Source: Halobacteriales archaeon QH_10_67_22 (GTDB lineage Archaea > Halobacteriota > Halobacteria > Halobacteriales > Haloarculaceae). From it: 62,872 bases of DNA. The notes under the pieces were generated by a model. It did no database searches and was not told where the DNA came from. It saw nothing but the letters and a program-made list of their open reading frames with translations. The position numbers were made by a program, and so were the translations under genes. The first letter of the stretch is position 1; each line of letters starts with the position of its first letter. The stretch spans positions 1 through 62,872 of the forward strand of contig PXQN01000066.1 in NCBI GenBank assembly GCA_003021305.1, in the 5' to 3' direction. Shown piece by piece: positions 43,275-52,070 of this stretch.

Positions 43275-43763
43275 CTACCGACCGCTGAACAGCTTCGTGA
43301 GACGGTCGGTGATCCCGTCCTCTTCGCCCAGGCGGAGGTAGTAGGCGTCCCCGCCGTCCTCGTAGTAGTCCTCGATACGGCGTTCGACGGTGAAACCGAT
43401 ATGCTGGTAGAACTCGATGGCGTCCGTGTTGGTCGTACGGGCGTGACAGGTCACCGACCCGAAGTCGCCGGCGACGCGCGCGACGAGCGCCTCGCCGAAC
43501 CCCTCGCCCTGGTACTCGTCGGCGACGGCGAGAAACAGAATGTACCCGTCACGACGGACCACGGCGAACCCGATGAGTGCGTCGCGGTTGGTTCGGTCGA
43601 CGAACAGGAACACCGTCGAGCGCTTGTACGCGCTCTCGAAGAAGCCGCGTCGCTGTCGCAGTACGTCGTGTTCGCGTCTGATCGCCTCTTTGAGCTGCCA
43701 GGCCTGCTCGACGTAGGCCGTCTCGCCGGGGTCAACGACGCGACTGTCGACGTTGACGCTCAC
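43275..43763 (-). CDS. GNAT-family N-acetyltransferase
   Basis: The 162-residue protein has the acetyl-CoA loop in LFLAVADEYQGEGFGEALVARV and NTDAIEFYQHIGF typical of RimI-type enzymes. It could acetylate a protein N-terminus or small amine. A GTG start at 43763 (SVNVDSRVVDPGE) follows a short upstream AT-rich stretch. The longer reading to 43895 overlaps the divergent DUF502 gene start and is less likely. Confidence 0.85.
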   Translation of the reverse strand: MSVNVDSRVVDPGETAYVEQAWQLKEAIRREHDVLRQRRGFFESAYKRSTVFLFVDRTNRDALIGFAVVRRDGYILFLAVADEYQGEGFGEALVARVAGDFGSVTCHARTTNTDAIEFYQHIGFTVERRIEDYYEDGGDAYYLRLGEEDGITDRLTKLFSGR

Positions 43764-43886
43764 TATCGCTCGTGTAACGCGTTCGTGAACATAATTCCAT
43801 CGGCGCGAGGCGGGTCCGGAGGCGACCGTCGAGCCGTCGTCGGGCGGAGCACAACGCTTTCCCCGACACAGTGAGAGGAAGTCGGT

Positions 43887-44708
43887 ATGGCACAACCGAC
43901 GGAGGGACAGGGGGAACCGGACGATTCGACGGGGTCCGCGTCCCCGGTCGGCGTCGGTGAGTGGTTACGCCAGATCTTCGTCTCCGGTATCGCGATAATG
44001 ATCCCGATCATCGTCACGGTCATCGTGCTCGTGTTCGTGGTCAACTTCATGCGGGGGCTGGTCAGCCCGGCAGTCTCGGTCCTGACGGATACGGCGGGTG
44101 TCGGCCAGTCGACGCCCGACTACGTGCTGGAACTGGCCGCGCTCGTGTCCGTCGTCGTGCTCGTCTTCGTCGTCGGACTCCTCGCCGAGGCCCGCCCCGG
44201 CGGCGGTATCGAGGAGGCCTTCGACAGCGGCGTCGCCAGACTCCCGGGCATCGGGTCGGTGTACACCAGTTTCAACGAGATGAGCGAGCTCCTGCTGTCG
44301 AGTGACTCCCAGAGTTTCCGGGAGGTGAAACTCGTCGAGTTCCCGACGCTCGGGTCCTACACCGTCGCGTTCGTCACCGCCGACGCGCCCCGTGCCATCG
44401 AAGAAGCCACCGGCAACGACGGGATGACGACCCTGTTCATGCCGATGGCGCCCAACCCGGTGATGGGCGGGTTCGTCCTCCACGTCTCCGAGGAACGCGT
44501 CTACGACGTCGACATTTCCGTCGAGGAGGGGATCCAGTCCATCGTGACCAGCGGCGTGACCGTCGGCGCCGACGAGGAGATCGGCGCCGGCGAGATCGGC
44601 GAGATAAGCGGCGTCGAACCGGTCGAGTCGACCGAGGAACTCGAGGCGGCCATCGACGAAGCACGCCACGACGACACCGCCGACGACGGGACGACCACCG
44701 ACCGATGA
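43887..44708 (+). CDS. DUF502 membrane protein
   Basis: The 273-residue protein has two membrane helices (SGIAIMIPIIVTVIVLVFVV and LAALVSVVVLVFVVGLLAEA) and the DUF502 core (PGIGSVYTSFNEMSELLLSS, VKLVEFPTLGSYTVAFVT, TLFMPMAPNPVMGGFVLHV). The acidic tail is haloarchaeal. Function is unknown. Its TGA overlaps the archease ATG as ATGA. Confidence 0.9.
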   Translation: MAQPTEGQGEPDDSTGSASPVGVGEWLRQIFVSGIAIMIPIIVTVIVLVFVVNFMRGLVSPAVSVLTDTAGVGQSTPDYVLELAALVSVVVLVFVVGLLAEARPGGGIEEAFDSGVARLPGIGSVYTSFNEMSELLLSSDSQSFREVKLVEFPTLGSYTVAFVTADAPRAIEEATGNDGMTTLFMPMAPNPVMGGFVLHVSEERVYDVDISVEEGIQSIVTSGVTVGADEEIGAGEIGEISGVEPVESTEELEAAIDEARHDDTADDGTTTDR

Positions 44709-45071
44709 GTTACGAACTGCGCGACCATCGGGGCAGTCGCGGACGGGATGGCCGCGGCGATGTGTGACGACATACCCGACTCCGGCGGCCAGCGGTTCGA
44801 CCTCGACGTGACCGCAGGGGGGCGCGAGAGCCTCCTGTTCGACTACCTCGACGGACTGATCTACGAGCGGGACGTGCGCGGCGTGTTGCCCGTCGACAAC
44901 AGCGCGACAGTCGGTCGCACCGACGAGGGTGGCTGGCAGGTCGCGGCCAGTGCCCGCGGCGTGGCCCTCGATACCATCGAGGCCCGGGACCTGAAGGCGG
45001 TCACCTACTCCGAGATGGACCTGTCCGAGACCGACGACGGCTGGCGCGCCTACGTCGTCTTCGACGTGTAG
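44705..45071 (+). pseudogene. Archease gene, broken near the start
   Basis: From about 44727 one frame gives the archease sequence IGAVADGMAAAMCDD, FDLDVTAGGRESLLFDYLDG, LIYERDVRGVLPVDN and the C-terminal KAVTYSEMDL, AYVVFDV. The archease N-terminus MSYELRDH (ATG 44705, coupled to DUF502) is in another frame. The expected HTADV... segment of about 16 residues, which holds a conserved metal-binding Asp, is missing. A deletion plus frameshift is the simplest reading; a shortened protein could start at the ATG at 44748. Archease activates the RNA ligase RtcB, encoded next to it. Confidence 0.83.
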
Positions 45072-45086
45072 CGCAGTCCCGGACTC

Positions 45087-45166
45087 TAGTGATTACTGTA
45101 GGTCTGTTCCGGATCGACCGCACGACTGCGTGCGGTCGTACCGGTAAATCGCTACAATAATCACTA
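45087..45166. repeat. Family B inverted-repeat element (80 bp)
   Basis: TAGTGATTACTGTAG at the left and CTACAATAATCACTA at the right form 15-bp inverted ends with one mismatch. The interior GTCTGTTCCGGATCGACCG and CGTACCGGTAAATCG matches the copy at 52071. It follows the archease stop by 15 bp. Confidence 0.92.
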
Positions 45167-45260
45167 CCGAACGACGTTCGACCGACCAGCACGCACGGAC
45201 GGAAAGAGGCGCCTCGGACACGGAGCGAGCGATTCTCGGTTCACGGAAACCCCTTCGCGT

Positions 45261-45268
45261 ATTTAAGT
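45261..45268 (+). promoter_or_regulatory. TATA box of the DoxX-RtcB reading frame
   Basis: TATTTAAG lies 22 bases before the ATG at 45291, a strong haloarchaeal TATA box that fixes that start. Confidence 0.6.
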
Positions 45269-45290
45269 TCGTGGAAGCCTGACTCCCGAT

Positions 45291-48200
45291 ATGGACGTAA
45301 AAGGGCGGACCGTGCCGGCAGTCGTGGTAGCGACGCTCGGACTGGGTCTGGTTGCCCGTCCGGCGCGGGCACACGTCGACTACGTCACGGACCCGCCGGG
45401 TACGACCCTGGAGGCTATAGAGTTTCTCCGGACGGTGCTCTCGGAACCGCTGAACCTCGCGCTGGTCGTCGGCGGCACGCTCGGGACGGTCGCGCTGCTG
45501 ACCGCCTATCTGGTCGTCCGGCCGACGATCCCCGACATAGTGGCGCTGCGCCGGACGCTGTCTGGCTACCGGGAGTTCGTCCCCTGGATGCTGCGTCTGA
45601 GTTTCGGGTTGCCACTCGTCGGCGCGGGTTTTGCGGGCTATCTGTTCAGCCCCGCCGTTCCCGTCGAGGCCCGCGTCTTCCAGGTCGCGCTCGGCTTCCT
45701 AATCTTGAGCGGTCTCGCGACGCGACTGGTCGCGCTAGTCGGACTCGTCTCCTATCTCGGGGCCCTGGTCGTCTATCCGCAGCTACTGCTGGCCATCGAG
45801 TATCTCCCGGGCCTGCTGGCGGTGATCCTCCTCGGGTCGGGCAAACCCAGCGCCGACCACATGCTCAAAGCGGTCGCCGCCGCCGAGGGGTCGTGGTACG
45901 GCCGGATCGACCCCGTCCACAGGGTCGCGGACCCGCTCGACCGCGCCCTCGACCCCTACAAGCGGTACGTCCCGACGGTGCTGCGCGCCGGACTGGGTGT
46001 CGGCTTCGTCTACCTCGGGCTGACCCAGAAGCTCGCGGACCCGGCGCGCGCACTCGGGGTCGTCGAGGAGTACGACCTGACGAGCGTCGTGCCGGTCGAC
46101 GCCGGACTGTGGGTCGTCGGCGCCGGCCTCACCGAGTTCGGGGTTGGAATACTCCTGATCGTCGGGTACCTGACGCGGGCGGCCGCGGCCACCGCGTTCA
46201 TGATGCTCGTATTGACGCTGTTCGGCCTCCCCGACGACCCGGTGCTCGCACACGTCACCCTGTTCGGGATGCTCTCTGCCGTCTTCACGCTGGGTGCCGG
46301 GCCGCTGTCGCTTGACGCCTGGCTCGCGAAGGCGACGGCCCTGTCCGACGAGAGCGAGGCCACGCGGGCCGGCGGCCACAGCGAAACCTATTCCGGCGCG
46401 GCCGGTCGACCTAGCGGTATGACCACCTACGACGCCGACGGCATCACACTCGAGAAGGTCCGGGAGTTCGTCTGGGAGATCCCACAGAGTGGCGACATGG
46501 GGACGCCAGCGCGCGTCCTCGCCAGCGAGGCGCTCTTGGACGAAATAAGCGAGGACAAGACCCTCGAACAGCTGAAAAACGCCACCCAGTTGCCGGGCGT
46601 CCAGAAGTACGCGCTCTGTATGCCCGACGGCCACCAGGGCTATGGCTTTCCGGTCGGGGGAGTCGCCGGCATCGACGCCGAACACGGCTGTATTTCGCCC
46701 GGAGCGATCGGGTACGACATCAATTGCTTGCCCGCCGGGACGGATGTGAGACTCTCACACGGTCGGCGACTTCCCATCGAGCGACTTTGCGACCGGTTCG
46801 AGGACGAACAGGCAATCGTTCCAACGGGAGAAGAACTCGCCGAGTCGGAGATCACGCTGTTCACAGAGTCAGGTCCACAGCAGGTGTACGAAATCGAAAC
46901 GGAAACCGGACAGAGGGTTCGAACGACGGTAGACCACCCGATCCAGACGCCAGATGGGATGGTCGAACTGGGTGACCTCGAACCGGGTGATAGCGTGACG
47001 GTCCATCCGTTCGAGGGGGTCGAGCACGAACGTCCCGACGAATTCGTGGTCGTGTCCGAAGACGACCTTTCGGACGCCGACCCGCAGGCGATTCGTGTGC
47101 TGAAAGAGCGGGACCTCGTACCGCTGAAGACGACTGATGACTCGTTCCCGCACCTGCTGAAACTCGTCGGATTTCTCCTGGGTGACGGAGCGTTCGGCGG
47201 TAATGGGGGAACGTGGTTCTACGGCGAACCGACGGATCTGGAGTCTATCCAGCGGGACATTCGATCCGTCGGGTTCACGCCGTCGAAAGTGTACGAGCGC
47301 GACCGCGACCACGAAGTGAACGGGACCGAGTTCCAAACCGCTGAATACAGTATCAAGGCCACATCGCGGTCACTGAAGCGCCTGTTCGTCGAACTCGGCG
47401 TGCCCGACGGTCCCAAAGTCAGTTCGGGATTCACCACGCCGGAGTATCTCGACGACCTGCCGGACTGGCAGCAAGCGCTGTTCTACAGCGCGTATTTCGG
47501 TGCTGAGATGAGTGCCCCGAGCGCACAGTACGACAAGAACCTCTACTGTCCGAAGGTTACACAGACGCGGTCCGTCGAAACCGCAGACGCCGGTCGGACG
47601 TTCATGGCCGACATCAAAGAGTTCCTGGGGGAGATCGGTATCGAGACCAACCGGATCGAAGAGTACGAGACGGACTCGAACCGGAATCACGAAACCGTCC
47701 GGCTACGGCTCGGTGTCAGAAACGACTCCCGAAACCTCATCCGATTCCTGACGAAAGTCGGCTACCGCTATCGGGCAGACAAGCAGCGTGAGGCGTCAGC
47801 AGCGGTGACGTACCTGCGGAAGAAGGAACCAGCGGTGACGTACCTGCGGACGAAAGAACGCGAGATTTCGCGTCGTGAGCGGATAGCGTCGGAATCGAAA
47901 CGGCTCGCCGACGGCGGCACGGAGATGTCGGAGATACGCTCCCGTTTCGATAGCAACGACCGGTTCGTCGAGCGAAGCGTCTGGAGTGACAGGTCCGGAC
48001 GGCCTCGACCCGGAACGGACTTTCCGGATTACGAGGCGTTCCGCGAGCACGTCACCGTCAACGACGATGGAACGGTCGTGACGAGTGTCGCTGCGATCGA
48101 AGAGATCGGAGAGAGAGACGTCTACGATATCGGCGTTACGCACGACGCCCACAGGTTCCTGGCGGACGGGTTCGTCGTCTCGAACTGCGGTGTCAGGATG

Positions 48201-49340
48201 GTGACGACGGATCTCACCTACGACGACGTTCGCGGGCGGGAGGCCGAACTGGTCGACGCCCTCTTCGCGAACGTCCCGTCGGGGCTGGGCGGGGGCGGCG
48301 TCCACGAGGGGACGAAAGCCGACGTCGAGGCCATCCTGGACCGGGGGATGGAGTGGGCCCTCGAAGAAGGGTACGCCGTCCCCGCGGACCTGGAACACTG
48401 CGAGGACGAGGGCGTCCGCCACGACAGCGACCCCGATGCGGTCTCACAGAAGGCCAAAGACCGCGGGAAAAACCAGGTGGGTAGCCTCGGCAGCGGCAAC
48501 CACTTCCTCGAGGTCCAGCGGGTCACCGACGTGTACGACGGGACGGTCGCCGAGGCGTTCGGTCTGGCGCGCGACCAGATAGTCGTCCTCATCCACTGTG
48601 GCTCCCGTGGGCTAGGCCACCAGGTCTGTACGGACTACCTGCGCGAGATAGAGGAGACCCACGCCGGATTGCTCTCGCAGTTGCCCGACAAGGAGCTGGC
48701 GGCGGCGCCGGCGGGCTCCCAGCTCGCGGAGGACTACTACGGGGCGATGTGTGGGGCGATCAACTTCGCGTGGGTCAACCGCCAGCTGATCACCCACCAG
48801 ACGCGGCGCGTGTTCGAGAGCGTGTTCGGGACCGACTGGGCGGATCTGGGGATGGATCTGTTGTACGACGTCGCCCACAACATCGGCAAGCGCGAGGTCC
48901 ACGACGTCGACGGCGAGGACAGGGAACTGTTCGTACACCGGAAGGGTGCGACACGGGCGTTCCCGGCCGGGCGCGAGGAGGTCCCGCCGGCCTACCGTGG
49001 CGTGGGCCAGCCGGTGATCATCCCCGGGAGCATGGGTGCGGGCAGTTACGTCCTGGTCGGCGGCGAGCACTCCCTGGCCGAGACGTTCGGGTCGACGGCA
49101 CACGGCGCCGGTCGGCTGATGAGTCGGACCCGAGCCAAGCGGGACTTCTGGGGCGGCGACGTGCAAGACGACCTGCGCGAACACGAAGGCGTCTACGTGA
49201 AAGCCCAGAGCGGCGCGACCATCGCCGAGGAAGCCCCGGGCGTCTACAAGGACGTCGACGAAGTCGTCCGGGTCTCGGACGCGCTGGGTATCGGCGACAG
49301 GGTGGTCCGGACGTTCCCCGTGTGTAACATCAAAGGATAG
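45291..49340 (+). CDS. rtcB: DoxX-like membrane domain joined in frame to intein-containing RtcB RNA ligase
   Basis: The 1349-residue frame has three parts. Residues 1-360 are a signal-like start and about eight helices with DoxX-type repeats (FVYLGLTQKLADPARALGVV). Residue 377 is a Met (base 46419) beginning RtcB: MTTYDADGITLEKVREFVWE, CMPDGHQGYGFPVGGVAGI, GSLGSGNHFLEVQ with conserved His, and the C-terminal RVVRTFPVCNIKG. An intein (residues 479-965) splits SPGAIGYDIN from CGVRM. RtcB joins 2',3'-cyclic phosphate and 5'-OH RNA ends, as in tRNA splicing. No stop codon separates the DoxX and RtcB parts. RtcB may instead be made from 46419 by its own promoter. Confidence 0.85.
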   Translation: MDVKGRTVPAVVVATLGLGLVARPARAHVDYVTDPPGTTLEAIEFLRTVLSEPLNLALVVGGTLGTVALLTAYLVVRPTIPDIVALRRTLSGYREFVPWMLRLSFGLPLVGAGFAGYLFSPAVPVEARVFQVALGFLILSGLATRLVALVGLVSYLGALVVYPQLLLAIEYLPGLLAVILLGSGKPSADHMLKAVAAAEGSWYGRIDPVHRVADPLDRALDPYKRYVPTVLRAGLGVGFVYLGLTQKLADPARALGVVEEYDLTSVVPVDAGLWVVGAGLTEFGVGILLIVGYLTRAAAATAFMMLVLTLFGLPDDPVLAHVTLFGMLSAVFTLGAGPLSLDAWLAKATALSDESEATRAGGHSETYSGAAGRPSGMTTYDADGITLEKVREFVWEIPQSGDMGTPARVLASEALLDEISEDKTLEQLKNATQLPGVQKYALCMPDGHQGYGFPVGGVAGIDAEHGCISPGAIGYDINCLPAGTDVRLSHGRRLPIERLCDRFEDEQAIVPTGEELAESEITLFTESGPQQVYEIETETGQRVRTTVDHPIQTPDGMVELGDLEPGDSVTVHPFEGVEHERPDEFVVVSEDDLSDADPQAIRVLKERDLVPLKTTDDSFPHLLKLVGFLLGDGAFGGNGGTWFYGEPTDLESIQRDIRSVGFTPSKVYERDRDHEVNGTEFQTAEYSIKATSRSLKRLFVELGVPDGPKVSSGFTTPEYLDDLPDWQQALFYSAYFGAEMSAPSAQYDKNLYCPKVTQTRSVETADAGRTFMADIKEFLGEIGIETNRIEEYETDSNRNHETVRLRLGVRNDSRNLIRFLTKVGYRYRADKQREASAAVTYLRKKEPAVTYLRTKEREISRRERIASESKRLADGGTEMSEIRSRFDSNDRFVERSVWSDRSGRPRPGTDFPDYEAFREHVTVNDDGTVVTSVAAIEEIGERDVYDIGVTHDAHRFLADGFVVSNCGVRMVTTDLTYDDVRGREAELVDALFANVPSGLGGGGVHEGTKADVEAILDRGMEWALEEGYAVPADLEHCEDEGVRHDSDPDAVSQKAKDRGKNQVGSLGSGNHFLEVQRVTDVYDGTVAEAFGLARDQIVVLIHCGSRGLGHQVCTDYLREIEETHAGLLSQLPDKELAAAPAGSQLAEDYYGAMCGAINFAWVNRQLITHQTRRVFESVFGTDWADLGMDLLYDVAHNIGKREVHDVDGEDRELFVHRKGATRAFPAGREEVPPAYRGVGQPVIIPGSMGAGSYVLVGGEHSLAETFGSTAHGAGRLMSRTRAKRDFWGGDVQDDLREHEGVYVKAQSGATIAEEAPGVYKDVDEVVRVSDALGIGDRVVRTFPVCNIKG
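46382..46394 (+). promoter_or_regulatory. Possible internal promoter for rtcB
   Basis: CGAAACCTATTCC looks like a BRE plus TATA box, and its TATA part is 26-32 bases before the RtcB ATG at 46419. It would give a leaderless rtcB transcript independent of the DoxX part. Confidence 0.45.
46725..48185 (+). mobile_element. RtcB intein with LAGLIDADG homing endonuclease (487 aa)
   Basis: The insert starts CLPAGTDVRLSHGRRLPIER (Cys1, block A) and has block B RVRTTVDHPIQTPDG. LAGLIDADG-type motifs are LVGFLLGDG and FYSAYFGAE. It ends DIGVTHDAHRFLADGFVVSN before the +1 Cys. The exteins rejoin to the universal RtcB sequence GYDINCGVR at the metal-binding Cys. The residue before the final Asn is Ser, where most inteins have His. 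A 20-base direct repeat (47801-47820 and 47831-47850) duplicates AVTYLRKKEP-like residues. Confidence 0.93.
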
Positions 49341-49362
49341 TCGACGGACCCGGGACAGCGGG

Positions 49363-49794
49363 TCAGGACCCGTCCCACCGGTCCAACTCCGTCTCGTTGC
49401 CGGAGGGTGGTGTGTAGATGACCCGAACGTTGTCGTTGCGGTTGACGTTCTGTCCGTAGACGTTGTTGTTGGATAACTGGACGGTGTCACCGGGGCCGAC
49501 CAGCACAGTCTCGTTGGTGCCGGCAAGTTCGTGCCAGCGGGCCTGCGCGTCGCTCGACCGGAGCGTGAGGTTCCCGGCTGCGACCTCGTCACCCCGGTCG
49601 TGGGTGACTATGAGCACGGACGACTGGTCGATGTACTGAAACGAGAAGTTCGCGTCCGGCGGCCCACCGGTATCGGTGGGGTCGACGAGCACGAATACGC
49701 CGATCGACGCCGTCACGAGGACGGTCGTCGCGATGAGGATGGCGACGCCGGTAAACTCCGAGACGCCCCGTTCGCACTCCGCGGACCCGTCCAT
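49363..49794 (-). CDS. Type IV pilin-like protein
   Basis: The 143-residue protein has CERGVSEFTGVAILIATTVL near the N-terminus. This is a prepilin-type start with a short charged leader and then the hydrophobic assembly helix (residues about 10-37). A beta-rich extracellular part with N-x-S/T sites (NFSF, NLT, NET) follows. It matches archaeal pilins of the DUF1628 type, made for adhesion. It is convergent with rtcB and has no pil operon beside it. Confidence 0.82.
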   Translation of the reverse strand: MDGSAECERGVSEFTGVAILIATTVLVTASIGVFVLVDPTDTGGPPDANFSFQYIDQSSVLIVTHDRGDEVAAGNLTLRSSDAQARWHELAGTNETVLVGPGDTVQLSNNNVYGQNVNRNDNVRVIYTPPSGNETELDRWDGS

Positions 49795-49900
49795 CGCTAT
49801 CGGATTTATCAGCTTCGACTAAACCTGTGTCGCCGACAGTATCAGAGTCGATACCAGCGGAGGGGCAAAGCCTTTGCCCGCGAGCGGTCACTGTGGTGGT

Positions 49901-50752
49901 ATGATAGACGAGACGGTCGCGGAGATCGCGGACATGCAGACCCACAGTTCCTCGGTCGTCGCCGTCAAGGCGGCCAGGGCGCTCCTGGCGCTGTCCGACC
50001 GCGAGTATCCGACCGTCGCGGAGTACCTCCGGGCGCTGGAACAGAACAGCGACGCGCTCCGGCGGGCCAACATTTCACACGCGTCCCTCCAGACCACTCA
50101 GCGCGAAGTCGTCGAGCGGGTGACCGACGGAGACCCGGAGAGCGTCGCAGCGGCAAAACTGCTCACCGAGGACGTCGTGACCGAGATAGTCGAGCGAGTC
50201 GAGCAAGCCAAACGGCGGGCCGCCGAGCGCGCCGCGGGGCGGCTCGGGGACGGGGAGACGGTCTTCACCCACGACTACTCCTCGACGGTACTGGCGGCGC
50301 TACGGACTGCGGTGGCGGGCGGCACGGACCTGACCGTCTACTGTTCGGAGGCGCGGCCGCGGTTTCTCGGTCGGAAGATGACGCGCGCGCTGGCCGCTAT
50401 CGACGGCATCGAGCCCCACCTCACCGTCGACGGGGCCTGCGGGACGTTCCTGTCGGAGTGTGACCGTGTCCTCGTCGGGATGGACTGTATCGTCGACGGG
50501 ACGCTGTACAACCGGGTCGGCACCTACCCGCTGGCCGCGACCGCGGCAGACGTCGGCGTCCCGGTCCACGTCGTCGGTGCGGCCTCGAAGGTCGTCGAGA
50601 GCGGGTTCGTCTTCGAGAACGAACACCGCTCGATAAGCGAAGTCATTCGGGAGCCGTCGGACGACTTCGTCGTCGAGAACCCGGCCTACGACGCCACCCC
50701 GGTCCGACTCGTCGAGGACGTCACCACCGACGACGGCATCAGGGAGTTTTGA
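49901..50752 (+). CDS. eIF-2B alpha/ribose-1,5-bisphosphate isomerase-like protein
   Basis: The 283-residue protein belongs to the eIF-2B alpha/beta/delta superfamily. It has an N-terminal helical domain (ALEQNSDALRRANISHASLQ) and a Rossmann-like domain (VFTHDYSSTVLAALRTA, VYCSEARPRFLGRKM, VLVGMDCIVDGTLYNRVGTY). Archaeal members act as translation factor homologues or sugar-phosphate isomerases. The lack of an isomerase DNA-rich Cys motif leaves the role open. The start is the ATG at 49901. Confidence 0.88.
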   Translation: MIDETVAEIADMQTHSSSVVAVKAARALLALSDREYPTVAEYLRALEQNSDALRRANISHASLQTTQREVVERVTDGDPESVAAAKLLTEDVVTEIVERVEQAKRRAAERAAGRLGDGETVFTHDYSSTVLAALRTAVAGGTDLTVYCSEARPRFLGRKMTRALAAIDGIEPHLTVDGACGTFLSECDRVLVGMDCIVDGTLYNRVGTYPLAATAADVGVPVHVVGAASKVVESGFVFENEHRSISEVIREPSDDFVVENPAYDATPVRLVEDVTTDDGIREF

Positions 50753-50950
50753 CCCCCACGGAGCGACGACACCCGCTATCCGGCGGGGCCGAGCTGTTAC
50801 ATCGACGAGTTCGGCGACCACGGTATCAATTCTATCGAAGGGCGGCCAGGCCGGTCCCCGGCGGACACCAGAGGGGGCGAGGGTCGAGAAAGGGCCCCAG
50901 GAGGACGGAGGCGAGACGCCCGCCGGTGAACACCACGACGGCGACGGGAG

Positions 50951-51352
50951 TCAGGGCTCGGCCGTCACGACGTCGCAGTCGAGTTCGGTTCGCAAGTAGT
51001 GTTCGATGTCGGGGTTGTCGACGAGTCGCCGGATCATTCGGCGCCACCGGCTGGCCTGTTTCTTCCCGATGACAACGACATCTGCGTCGGCAGCGACGAC
51101 CTCGTCGAGCAGTGTCTCCTCGATGAACATCCCCTTGCGCACCAGATACCGTACGTTCGACAGCCGGCCGAACTCACGTTCGACTGCCGACTTCAGTTGC
51201 GCCCGCGTGACCGAGCCGTTGGTCTGGAACTGGTTGACGTGCAGGACCGTCAACTGGCCGTCCCGTTCGGTCGCGATGTCGATCGCTTTCGCGAGTGTCC
51301 GCTTGGAGTGGTCCGTCAGCGGATACCGTACCGGGACTACGACCTCTGTCAT
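50951..51352 (-). CDS. Universal stress protein (UspA family)
   Basis: The 133-residue UspA-fold protein begins MTEVVVPVRYPLTDHSKRTLAKAIDIA and has VLHVNQFQTN and ADVVVIGKKQASRWRRMIRR. The usual ATP-binding G-x2-G-x9-G-S/T is incomplete, so it may be of the non-ATP-binding type. The region 50753-50950 before it shows no convincing gene. Confidence 0.85.
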   Translation of the reverse strand: MTEVVVPVRYPLTDHSKRTLAKAIDIATERDGQLTVLHVNQFQTNGSVTRAQLKSAVEREFGRLSNVRYLVRKGMFIEETLLDEVVAADADVVVIGKKQASRWRRMIRRLVDNPDIEHYLRTELDCDVVTAEP

Positions 51353-51444
51353 CACTGCGGAATTCTCGGTCGGGCAGCCTCAACCTTTCCATTGGCCGGG
51401 CCTCACGACGGAACCGTTTACTCGGGTGGGTGGCTAGCAGGCGT

Positions 51445-51684
51445 ATGGACGCGAGGACTGGCCCCGACGACGGGACGCTGTACGTCGCCACCGACGAAGC
51501 CGAAAGCGGTTCAGAGGCACCGTTCAGAATCGTCTACCGTGACACAGACCGGACGCGCCGGTGGGGATTTTTCTGTAGCAACTGCGACTCGTTCGACACG
51601 GCGATGGACTCGATGGGCCGCATCCAGTGTAACGGCTGTGGCAACCTCCGTAAACCCGACGAGTGGGACGCCGCTCACGAGTAA
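51445..51684 (+). CDS. Small haloarchaeal zinc-ribbon protein (DUF5816-like)
   Basis: The 79-residue protein has CSNCDSFDTAMDSMGRIQCN followed by GCGN, a four-cysteine zinc ribbon, and KPDEWDAAHE at the end. I recognise the pattern from a haloarchaeal family without known function (DUF5816 as I recall). The start is the ATG at 51445. Confidence 0.8.
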   Translation: MDARTGPDDGTLYVATDEAESGSEAPFRIVYRDTDRTRRWGFFCSNCDSFDTAMDSMGRIQCNGCGNLRKPDEWDAAHE

Positions 51685-51761
51685 TCGACTGCCAGGAGTG
51701 GACGAACGCTGAACGAACTGGGAGGAAAGTTTATGAACAATGGGGGTGTAGCGAACACTGA

Positions 51762-52070
51762 ATGAGGGCTGTTACCAAGCCACTCGACGAGCAGGCACGG
51801 TCGATCTTCGACGAGCTCGGATACGACGTTCGCACGCGGGGCACCGAACTGCTGGCGGAACGGAAGTGGCGCGTGGTCCACGTCACGACCATCGGTGACG
51901 ACGACGAGACACCGAAGTCGGGCGACTATCGGTGTTTCGTCGCCTGGAACGAGGACGTCGACGCGGTGGAGCGGCAGCTCAGACGCGAGGACCCGGACTA
52001 CGAGTGGGCGGTGCTCGGCGTCGACGAGGGCGGCGACTACGAGGTCACGCGAGCGCCCGAGGCAGCCTGA
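51762..52070 (+). CDS. Conserved haloarchaeal protein (DUF7116-like)
   Basis: The 102-residue acidic protein begins MRAVTKPLDEQARSIFDELG and contains YDVRTRGTELLAERKWRVVH and FVAWNEDVDAVERQLRRED. It recurs in haloarchaea and has no known role. A TATA-like AGTTTATG lies about 27 bases before its start. The TGA stop is immediately followed by a family B element with zero spacing. Confidence 0.78.
   Translation: MRAVTKPLDEQARSIFDELGYDVRTRGTELLAERKWRVVHVTTIGDDDETPKSGDYRCFVAWNEDVDAVERQLRREDPDYEWAVLGVDEGGDYEVTRAPEAA

Noticed and set aside
50753-50950. Small minus-strand membrane protein before the usp gene
   Set aside because: The frame has only a weak hydrophobic patch, no family similarity that I recognise and no promoter, so I left it unannotated.
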